From contig NMRA01000699.1 in the NCBI GenBank assembly GCA_002633005.1, positions 90,797-134,036 on the forward strand: DNA of 43,240 nt, written 5' to 3'. A program made the translations under genes and the position numbers. Under the pieces are notes generated by a model, which worked only from the letters and a program-made list of their open reading frames with translations, did not search any database and had not been told where the DNA came from. Shown one piece after another: positions 34,086 to 43,240 of the stretch (positions are counted from its first letter, which is position 1; every line of letters starts with the position of its first letter). This DNA is from Phoronis australis. Its lineage: Eukaryota; Phoronida; Phoronidae.

Positions 34086-34105
34086 TTAAAGGAGAATGCC
34101 ATCCG
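34086..34105 (+). repeat. TTAA-type transposon terminus, left end
   Basis: TTAAAGGAGAATGCCATCC closely resembles the left end of the 16765-17951 element (TTAAAGGAGAACGCAACC). A THAP-like frame begins about 170 bases downstream, the same arrangement as in that element. No confident matching right end was found; 35731-35745 and 39649-39665 are candidates. Confidence 0.4.
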
Positions 34106-34259
34106 CTTAAATTATTCTTTTTTACCGTCTTAATCGGTCAGCGTCTATATCCACATTGCCTCGCATACCGTCGACCTTAACTAGTCGAGAGGTGTCGCGT
34201 GAACCTAAGAGGAAGCTGAGAAACGACGCACCGATGTCAGTGGTTGATTTGCAGAGTGG

Positions 34260-34500
34260 ATGCCGCTACATGTATGTTGCGGTGCATCGTTCCCGCTTGT
34301 CCGAACCATGCAGCTGCGAGGAAAGCGGGTATATCGTTTTTTTTTTCGCCTTCCTCGAGAGTCCGAAGTGCTTAGAAAGTGGCTCGCGATAGTGAAGAAT
34401 GAAAAGTATGCCGTTAATAGCATGTATGCGGCCGTGAAACATCTCCGTGTCTGTGGCCGGCAGTCGTCGACAGTGAGTCTGACGAATGTCGTCTTACCAA
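34260..34500 (+). pseudogene. THAP-like domain frame downstream of a TTAA terminus
   Basis: From ATG at 34260 the frame reads MPLHVCCGASFPLVRTMQ, then YRFFFRLPRESEVLRKWL, AIVKNEKYAVNS and LRVCGRQSS. The F-R-L-P-R-E-S-E-x-x-R-K-W-L-x-x-I segment is the THAP core, and VCGRQ sits where C-x-x-H-F should be, with His replaced by Gln. Early Cys residues could be the first metal pair. The continuation to residue 109 is not recognised. It may be the amino end of another Kolobok- or P-type transposase. A minus frame overlaps at 34414-34692 and is acidic and Ser-rich. Confidence 0.45.
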
Positions 34501-37500
34501 AGAACTATCAACGCGTTCCGTTGCCTGTGCATGTTCACGGCGGTTCTCTAGTATTTCTTGATCTCTGTATTCCGGTTCGAACTGATTGACTGTGAAACTT
34601 AACGATCCACCTGCGAAGTCATCGTCGGATGAGCTCTCGTCACGGGATTGCCAGTTGCCATGTTGGCGTTTATTATTGTGCGTTCTGTTCAAAAATGAAT
34701 TATTCTCACCCTAACCAAAGCTTATATCTAACTGAAACAAAGTCTGTCTGATAAGATGCAATGTGTAATGCCTTTGGAGTATTCGTGAGTGCAAATGTTT
34801 TGAGAAACCAGCAATGAATAAACCACTGCGTTACCGGGTTCAGGTGCAATAAAGGTAATTGACCGGGCACCGAGACCGTGTGAGCCTGACAGAAAGCTGT
34901 TGTGAAACAAAGCTGGATTATATATGCTATGGTCACATGTTAGGGGAATCTTTATTTAGATATACAAATACATTATACACATCATTGTTACTGTACAACT
35001 TTTGCCCTGACGGTTCTGTAAAAGGGCAACTTGACTTCGCGGCCCCCGACAAGTAAGTAGATTTGCAGTTTCGTGGCTAATTCACATAAATAATTACGTG
35101 CACATTATTTCTTTGGATCACTCATATATTCCTTTCGTGACTGGAGGTTTATTTTCCAACATAAGCTGGCTTATGTTCGTGATATTTGTCCAGTCCCAGC
35201 GACCGCGACGGGTCTGATAGGCATCCGATCCCGGGATAACAAGGGTTGTGTGTCTTTAGAACTGAAAAGTCTAAACGTACAACACAAAGTTATCTTTCAT
35301 GTCTGTGTTTCACAGAAGCATGATTCGAATTTATCACCAAACAGACCCAAACTCCAACGATCGACCATGATAAATTGGCCTACCAAACCCAGGAGTCTAC
35401 TTGACCGAACTCTGTAGGCAACCGTACATTCAAATACCTAAACATCCGTAGTAATGAAATAAAACAACCTGTTTGTCGATGTATTTTTAAGGGTTTTACA
35501 TCGAAATTTGATGATTTATTGGTGTAAAACGATGCATTCAAGCGATAAGTTGACACCAGTAAGCGTGTTGTGAACGGCTGAACAGACTGCGTTCGAACCG
35601 ATTACGTCATTGGTTAATTTCAACACCTCCGTCTGCCGTCAGGCGTCAGGTAAAACAACTAATAAAATTGCTGATATTCTGTGGAACTACTCAATATCAA
35701 TTGGTACAAAATAGGTTATACTTTGGTTACATTCCCTTTTAAGATCAGAGCAAAATCAATGCCAACGCAAACCATCTTACAAGTATTCTCAACTGATGAA
35801 TTTCCATCATGGCAAGATGTTGTTTATAATATACAGAGCACAATAGATAAATTTTCTAATTATAGTCAACAGAGTGATTAAATACCCAGAAATTGGATTT
35901 TTTGCGAGCTTCGAAAACACTACAGAAATGGCGTTCTATGCATGCAGATATTTTTCATTTGTCTTTTCATGGTCAAATTTAAGATTACCAACCTTTAATT
36001 GTTTGGGTTAAAACGTACTCCATATACATTAGCTGAAGCTTTTCTTACCCTGGTAACTCTAGTAGTGCATCTACCGCGAGTACTAAAAAAGTAATTAGCT
36101 AATAATGTTATTTAATGCGCCTTTTGCTGATCAACGTACAGTATGTGGGAGTATAGTCCACAAAAGCTTACAGAAAAGGTGAAACTTAAAACGTTGGAGC
36201 TTTTTACATAGCGAATCAGAAATCCTTCATTTAGTCACAGAAGAAAAAATGAATTGCCATGTTCTTGTGTTGTCTTAATGGAAAGGAAGCTTTGATGTTC
36301 ATCTTTTTTTTCTCACAGTCAGACTTTTTTTCTGAAATTAGCCATCTACGTGGGAATAATGAATTGCTCAAATATGATAAGAAGACTACTGAACGATTAC
36401 GGGGTTAGTGAGTAAATGCATACTGTTCTCAACTTAACGGTGTACGAAAGTTTATTCGAAATATTATACAATTCCTGAGGGTACGTTTGGTAAATGTTTT
36501 GCCGCTTGTTGTCTCGATATTTGTCTGTGCGCCTGTGAGGTTCTTTAGTTAACTGATTATGTGTTACACAAGGACACGCCCTCTTCCGATTTGGAATACA
36601 CGTATGCAATCCAGCACATACACGGAAAATCGAAGCACAATGCTCATTCTACCATAATAACAAAAATTAGAACAAAACACAAATTATTCAAAGACAACCT
36701 GCTGTTGGCTAACGCAGTAATCCCTGCCGATAAATTTATTGGCATCGTGATGTTAGGCTTTTCCATTTAAGCGAAGCGTAGACGCTTCCTTTTAAAATCC
36801 ACCTCTTTTACTTTAGGGCAAACCTGCACTGTTAACTGCAACCCGAAACCAATGTGTTCCGACTGACCGAAACTTCGTAGGCGGTGCGAAAGTTCTTCCA
36901 GTCACGGAAATTTTTGTGTAGTGATTTCCCATTTTATGCATTATACTTGCAGTGCTTTGCCATTATGAAGTGTTGCAGTATTACTAAACTGTTATTTGAA
37001 ACATGGACAGTAGAATATGGTTAGTTGTGTTTCATTTTTCCAACCTTTGATTTTAGTTGTTTCGTACGCCACTGGATCAATCATTTTCATATTCTAAATC
37101 ATGTTAACTGCCCACGTTTATTCGATTCATGAGACACATGGTACTAATGCAGATTAAAATTCAATCAGAAACAACATCATATGTAACAAATGTTTGATAC
37201 GAGATAACCAATTGCCATTATCAGCATTTGCAGAGTGATTAGTAGTCCGTTTCGCCACCTCCGTTGTCTAAGACAAGACGGTATGTACAGGCCCTTTTGT
37301 TGTCTTGTGACAAACTAGCGGGTTGCCTCTCGCGTTCCTATTACGTAAAAAGGACCCAAACAATGGATTTTAGGCCCGGTCAGAGAATTTATCATCACGG
37401 CCTTTAGTTTGCTTCCGGTCTTGTTGTTAGCCGCTGTGCAATCACTAGGTTGAACCTTTCATGTTGTTTGCCAGAGTGTCATTCGCTGATCGATGAGTAA

Positions 37501-40500
37501 ATAAGCTTTGCTATTAGGTTTCGTGAAAAAAGTTTGATCTTAATGCTGTATACATTTTAAACATGCTGATTATTTGCACGTGGCTTAGTATTCGATTTAG
37601 CGTTAATCACGGCAAACGAACTCAGAATTTTGAGGCAAGTACGGGCTTTTCTCACTGGCAAGAAACGGAGGGAATAGTCGTGGCAAATGCATTCATCAAC
37701 TGTTTTAATTTGAAACAAGATATACGTCTACTATTCAAGTGTGAGAGTGACCGCGGAAGATCAAAATTTTACCTTAAGCCATTCACTGTACCTAACGAGC
37801 AATTTGAAGCCAAGGCGCATGCGCATAGATCTAAAACAGGTGACTAAAGAATGAAAACACCCTTTATTCCCCTTAAACCTTTGGAACATGGTCTAAATAC
37901 GAGTGCATTTGTTAACCCACACTTATAACTACAGGTTAGGTTTCGGCTTAAGCTGTGTATACAGATGAAAATTTTAGCGTAACTAACATATGAGCACCCA
38001 AGGCAAAAACGGGCAAAAAGGTTCGCATCAGAGTAAAAAAAAACTCCAAAAAAAGAAGAATACGAAACAACAGTCCATTAAAAAAACGAGAACTACAACA
38101 ACTTTGGCGAATGCACAATTCATAGCTCTGAACGTAGCCCGTAAAAGGTCCGCATTCTCAAAAAATTCGAGCCCCCCCCCTCCATTTTAGGCTAGGTGCG
38201 CCCATGATCAAATAAAATTATCATTAATATTTTTATACCACATATTGGGATTAAAAATGGATACGTCGGTTGATTAGCTTTGGGGAAAAGTGGAACTATA
38301 AGATGCAATATTTCATTAGAAACCTCGAGGGACACTAAGCTGGAGAACACAATCTTGTTGCCTACAATTACCCGGGAGAGTTTTTTTAAACAATCCGTCA
38401 AATGTTTTTTCTAACTCGACGCAGCGAGACATTGAACTGATCACGCATGCAGTTATTAAGACCGTAGTTGAGAACGACTCCAGACATTTCTTCGCACTTT
38501 CAACATCAACGTATAAACACGTAAATCCCAGAGGAAAAGTTCTAAAAAACAAAATCGACGACTAAACGTGTTGAGCAGATGCTTCTTGTCGCTCAGCTCT
38601 GTATGTAAAGTGTTTTATTGGAGTTTCAAAGTAACAACACTTTCAATTTTGCAAAGAGAGCTATTATAAAAGCTTAGAAGCTAAATGTATGCACCAACAA
38701 GAAGCTTCGGTATGAAGATTGTCATAAAATGAAAGTATTCATGCCTAAGTGTTCTAGTTAGACCAAAAAAGTCAATAAACCCTTTTCTGAATCACCATGG
38801 TGTACTGTACTTCTCCGATGCGAGACACGGTAGAATAATCATAAGTATTAGGACTTACTTCAAAAGTACACAGTGTAAATTGGAAATTTTGCTGAGATCG
38901 GTTGGTTGACCGCCGCCGCTGGGAAAAGACGCACGGGGGGGGGTTAGGATCTCAATGATGGTCGTATTTCTTATCAATTTGAGAAGATTTCTATTCATTA
39001 AGCAAGTATGGTGTAAGGTTTATAACTCACAACTTACAAAAAATAATTCTGTTGCGAGTAAACAAAATGCTAGAGGAAGTTTCCTACAAAAGATATCGAC
39101 TCCTTTTTATCACGACGTCTCAAAAATGCCTTTCATAGAGCCGATTTTAGTTAATATCCCAATATTTTAAGAGTCAGTAAATATGGTGGAGTGTTTTGAG
39201 ATTAGGTATGATGCATTTAGTCTTAATCGTATCTATCCAGACGAGGTACGTGGGCATGGGAATCTTTTTCGGAGTTTAACAGGAGCACAATGCCATCAGT
39301 CCTACCTACTCTTGCCGCACAAAAAGGCGCATGTGCTTTGTCAACTTTGCATTTTTACAGTAAAAATGAACATTGTCACAAAACCCGCTCAAATTTGAAC
39401 ACTCCGTAACTCGTTTAGACTGTTTAATCACGTGATATCGATTTTATTTCACAAGTGTACGTTGACAAGTTTGTATAATAGCTTTATCGCTACTTAAAAA
39501 AGGGTTCATAAATAAAGCACCAATTTATTCGAAATTGTAACGGTTTGCTTACATGTGTGTACAATAAACTGAGACTTTTGTAAAGCCGCATTCCGACAAT
39601 CAAATGCAAACTGGATCTGCATTCTTACTAAACGCAACATTGACGATGGTTGTGTTCCCCTTTAACAACATTCACTTGTAGATTTCTCCTAGCACTAACC
39701 CTATGACGCATTGCCATGCAGGCATTGCTGTGGTCGGGGTTAACAAATTGTTGAAAAAAAACATCAGTTAATTTCCATAAAAATAAAGCTGACAACACAT
39801 GACAATCACTGATTTACTATCCAATGGGCTAATAGGGAACTGGTCATACATTTATAAGCGCTCTCTAGATCACGAAAGTGACTTCTGCTTGTTCCCGGCT
39901 TGGTGAACAGAAGTCCAATAACTGTATAGCGGATTGTTTCTGTAAAGGCAGAAGAATGAATTTCACTGGCAGCCCCTCTCATTGTTTGATTAGTTTAAGT
40001 TCGCTAATTTATTTTAGCTTTTGACGCTGGTTGTGGTCGAAGTTTTCCCGCTTTATCATACATGCATACATGTATGTACGAAGCCAACAACTTTGTCGCA
40101 GGTTCTTCAAAATGTATGGAACATCCTGTCCTTGTTCATGCATTGATACACGTACATGTTCTTCAGAGTGTTTACCTTTTCCGTAAAGCATCAGTACATG
40201 TACATTCCACCACAAAGCAGTGGAAATATGTCGGCATTGTGATAGCAGGGAAGGTGTGAAAACACTGATACCAGTAGGTTGAAACCTTACATCCGCATTG
40301 CATAGGTGGCGCCGAACGTTTGCCTAACAAAGACCCGATTACCTGAGCACCACAATAATGCACGGTAAACATAGAAGGGAATTTCGGCTACACTTTAAAC
40401 GCGTACACAAACGTGCGATTTAAAAGAGGCCAAAGTTCATGCTCGCGTATGCGTTTTGTTCCATTAGAGAGCTTCGGCTACACCTTAAACGCTAGTGCAA

Positions 40501-40559
40501 CTGGAGAAGGGTTACAGAATTATAACCACTATCAAAAAAGTCTTTTTATGGGACCTTAA
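34501..40559. other. Long stretch without a supported gene
   Basis: Unrecognised frames occur at 34414-34692 (minus, SSSDDDFAGG, possibly the start of a mobile-element protein), 35681-35881 (plus), 37563-37847 (plus) and 38192-38552 (minus, two overlapping frames). GGTTGTGTTCCCCTTTAA at about 39648-39665 resembles the right end of the TTAA-type element. A G-run lies at 38934-38943 and a C-run at 38172-38180. Nothing else is convincing. Confidence 0.4.
38192..38552 (-). other. Two overlapping unrecognised minus frames meeting at an A/T run
   Basis: A 78-codon frame (38552-38316) with FPLGFTCLYVDVES and CVELEKTFDGLFKK overlaps a 69-codon frame (38401-38192) with LSRVIVGNKIVFSSLVSLEV. The overlap is at a seven-base homopolymer near 38384-38390, where a one-base slip would merge them. 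I recognise neither. This could be a decayed gene or chance. Confidence 0.2.
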
Positions 40560-41230
40560 ACATCGGAACTCCTGCAACTAGTCAAATTCAATATTTAAAA
40601 TTATGGAGAAGTGCGACTTTTTAGAAAATTTCAGGAACAAACAAGTTGTGTCTCTCGAAAACTTCAGAACATTCAGGTTCCAGTTAGAAGAGTTAAATTG
40701 GTTAAAAATAATATCTGAGAAACCAAAACTGTACTTATATAGATCTATTAAGAATGACTATTGTGTAGAAGAGTATTTACGTCTGCCGGTGTCTCAGAGG
40801 TCCGTCATAGCTCGATTGAGAGCAGGTATTCTACCATTAGAGGTTGAGGTGGGGCGGTACTTCGGAATTCCTGTGAATGAACGGATTTGTCGTGTTTGTA
40901 AAAAAGGAATTGAAGATGAAGTTCATTTCAATTTTGATTGTGAAAAATATACTCACATTCGACCATATTTTTACGGCGTTCTGCCCTACCTCAAATATTC
41001 CAAAATAACTTGAAAGGTCTAGATCTTTGCAGGTTAGAAGTAATTGTTTGTTTATAAACTAGTCTGAAGTGGTCATTTTTGAGCTTGTGCAATTTGTTAT
41101 GTCATAATTTAATTATTATTAGGTGACTGAGTAAGCCCATTGAGGCTGGGGGGTGTGGTGAATAATCTGTCTTTGATATTGTATTTACTGGTACCCTTAT
41201 GTCACTATAACAAATAAATACAACTACAAC
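40560..41230 (+). mobile_element. LINE 3' end with tail
   Basis: A reading frame is followed by a 3' untranslated stretch ending ACAAATAAATACAACTACAA, the A-rich tail typical of non-LTR elements. It is 5' truncated: nothing of the RT core is present upstream. It differs in its tail from the other three LINE families here. Confidence 0.65.
40603..41013 (+). pseudogene. LINE polyprotein carboxy-terminal fragment
   Basis: The 136-codon open frame has VSQRSVIARLRAGILPLEVE, then GRYFGIP, ERICRVCKKGIEDEVHF and a FDCEKYTHIR segment. A-R-L-R-x-G-x-L-P-L followed by C-x-x-C-x(n)-E-D-E-x-H-F-x-x-x-C-x-x-Y is the Cys-rich tail of many invertebrate LINE polyproteins. The frame starts at an internal methionine and is open to its stop, so the fragment is less decayed than the others. 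It is not a host gene. Confidence 0.65.
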
Positions 41231-42594
41231 ATCAGAGTGACTCTTTGGTTACAATCACTGATCAGGGTGTGTATCTTACTAATTGGCAAAAGCGGGAGAA
41301 ACCGCACAGGTAACAAAATGACGGACACAGAAGGCAGCAAGATGACACCGTGGCGCGGCAGTGACAAGCAAGGGTTGCGTGTGAATAATAGAAGACTTTA
41401 TGGGTCCCGAATTGTTCCATGGTTTCAGAACCAGTTGCTTCCATTGAATAACACCAGTAATTCTGAAAACAGAGGTTCCGAATCATAAAACTGCCTGTTA
41501 CCAGCAACCGCCTGGTGATGGTTGCACGCCTGAAACAGTGGTGGCAGCCAGGGGCAGGGGGTAAAAGCTATGACCCCGTTGACATCATTATATACTTTCT
41601 CTTGTGAATAAAATCATCCCACTTATAAGAAGTCTGAGCTGTCATTTTATCCGATACCAATAGTGATTTGGGGCAAAAGAGCAATGAGAAAAAAAAACTG
41701 TGTGTTTAATTAGTTACGCACCCGCGCTCTGGGATGAGTATTCCGAAAGGCTAGTCGGGATACACCCGTGTCGTTATCAGTTTGAAAGCGATAGCAAGGG
41801 GAGAAAGTTGGCAAACCAATTTTTACATACATGTAGTCCAACTTGCTCATTGTATTTGTTCATTTGATAAGCTCACGTAATCCAGCAATAATGTTCTAAA
41901 TAGCGCGCCTGGTACTAACCGATATTCAAAATCACTATTTCCAAAGGAAGTTCAACAAATGACGACGATGTGTTTTTATGAAATTATATCACCAAAATAC
42001 TTCAAACGGGAAAAAACGGTTGACTTTCAGAGAAATTAGATTTAACTTCTACCAGCTGATTCCTTTGTGGGATTGTAGGCTCTTACTCACTTACTATCAC
42101 AGCATTGTGTACCAACACAATAGGTTGGTTTGTCAAATTCACTAATCGAACGTGATTCTAAATCAGATCGTGATGTTGGAAATTTCGTGGTGTTAGAGTA
42201 AAAAAACTGGCCATTCAAGTGAAATCTGACACATAATCTGTATTGTCATCTTTGGCTAAACACAGTTATTTCCGGTTTTATATAAATGACGTTCTACCGT
42301 TATTCGTTTGCTTAAGTTGTGGTTAGATGGTGTGCGTTTATTTTCGGCGCCATGAACTATAGCCACCTACTGTAATTGTCAGTTTCTATTTTTCAGTCAT
42401 CTGTTATTCTTCCACGAGATTGCGTATATGTCACAACATTTTTTTTCATTTCGTTATAAGTTTTAGTATTTCAATTCCAGCAAACCGAACTTCAGAACAA
42501 ACTTTGCTGCTTCGAAGCAGTCAGGCAGACGAATTTACCGATGACTCATAACCAATGCAAACAAACGTTGGACCCTAAAACTTTGCCAAGCCTG
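41231..42594. other. No supported gene
   Basis: Two overlapping short frames at 41237-41507 lie on opposite strands and match nothing recognised. No repeat or signal stands out. Confidence 0.4.
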
Positions 42595-42880
42595 GGCTCC
42601 CAACTTCAGCTGTCCTAAATCCAAACAAAATCTGCGTGCATCTCCCTCAGAGCGGTATTACATAAACCTCCGAAGCTTTGTCTTCCCTTGATCCCATTAA
42701 ACTGTCCTTGTGAGTGGTGAATTGGCGACGCAATTTCCAAAACAAACACAAAACTCTAAATTTAAGGAGGTTGAATAGTAACACTACGAATTTTAGTTGT
42801 GCTTTAGCTATTACTTGTACACCTCCCGCAGATAAAATTTAGAGTTTGAGCAAGCAACCCCTATGTCAAAGTCAAAGATA
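42595..42880 (+). repeat. Dispersed repeat, copy 2 of the 145-420 module
   Basis: Shares TCCCAACTTCA, AAATCTGCGTGCA, CTCCCTCAG, GTGAGTGGT, AATTGGCGA, AATTTCCAAAACAA and GAGTTTGAGCAAGCAACC in order with 145-420. It lacks the terminal inverted repeats of the 85-1171 transposon and continues directly into the next repeat. Confidence 0.75.
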
Positions 42881-43240
42881 TTTGTCCGCAATTTAAGAGT
42901 GACTCCATATAAAAACCAACAGGTAGAGTCTATACCCAAAATCACCGATTTTTTGAAACTTAGCACATGAGTTTGGTTTGTTGAGATGTAGAAAAACCTC
43001 ACTTTTTAAGAATTTTCATTCATTATTTTTCTTTTTATGACCTGTTCATGTACCTCCATTTTGCAACAAAATTGGGCGTCGAAGTAGGCATGTTTGAATG
43101 CATTTTACTAGCATGTGTGGAAAGGACAAAACAAATGAATAATACGAATTGAAAGGGCAATGGTTGAATAATTTAATGGCATAACTTTCAAAATCCATTT
43201 TCAAATTTGTACGTTTTGAATTTGTGAGGCAAAAACGGCT
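42881..43240 (-). repeat. Dispersed repeat, copy B (inverted relative to 30450-30830)
   Basis: In reverse complement this matches 30450-30830 over nearly its whole length and is cut by the window end. Together with 42595-42880 it forms a continuous composite, implying one longer family of which the other two places hold halves. Confidence 0.7.

Noticed and set aside
34414-34692. Acidic, Ser-rich minus frame with SSSDDDFAGG and NQFEPEY
   Set aside because: It loosely recalls the start of P2X7-like-domain transposon proteins, but no downstream Cys-rich domain could be found, and it overlaps the THAP-like frame.

Overview
The window is metazoan nuclear DNA from an intron-bearing genome crowded with decayed transposons. 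It is AT-leaning and has a very long (TG)n tract. It carries several non-LTR retrotransposon remnants, a BEL/Pao-type LTR retroelement, hAT-like and TTAA-flanked THAP-containing DNA transposons, and one recognisable host gene fragment, a class A G-protein-coupled receptor exon. This mix fits a marine invertebrate such as a hemichordate, lancelet, echinoderm or mollusc; the sequence does not let me name the species. No bacterial operon, CRISPR array, rRNA or convincing tRNA was seen.

Layout. 1-1.4 kb: a 1,087-bp non-autonomous DNA transposon with long terminal inverted repeats and a perfect 8-bp target duplication, followed by a palindromic hairpin repeat. 2.4-3.6 kb: a TATA-type promoter motif and a broken LINE whose endonuclease start is visible. 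7.3-12.7 kb: a dead BEL/Pao element on the minus strand (gag, zinc knuckle, protease, reverse transcriptase). A 5'-truncated LINE has landed inside its RT domain, leaving a 9-bp target duplication, and a ~100-110-bp tandem repeat lies between gag and protease. 15.7-16.5 kb: a CR1-like LINE 3' part with a GAA tail. 16.8-18.0 kb: a TTAA-flanked element with ~170-bp inverted repeats and a broken THAP zinc finger. 18.4-20.8 kb: a hAT-like element with a decayed transposase.

21.1-22.5 kb: the 3' coding exon of a peptide-type GPCR on the minus strand, beginning exactly at the DRY-motif intron. A degenerate tandem copy of its splice-acceptor end lies just upstream, and a possible TM3-like frame lies beyond that. 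25.4-29.7 kb: two LINE copies on the minus strand, one with endonuclease and RT. 30.4 kb onward: a dispersed repeat, a THAP-domain reading frame with one nonsense codon (31.4 kb), 333 bp of (TG)n (32.8 kb), a third THAP-like remnant beside a TTAA-type terminus (34.1 kb), mostly featureless DNA, and a LINE 3' end (40.6-41.2 kb). The window ends in a composite repeat that joins sequences otherwise found apart at 0.15-0.42 kb and 30.45-30.83 kb.

Apart from the GPCR exon, nearly everything recognisable is mobile-element debris. The most informative observations are the nesting and target-site structures, the three independent THAP remnants, and the local duplication at the GPCR splice acceptor. 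I found no evidence of a wholly new functional system. A few unrecognised open frames are flagged at low confidence.
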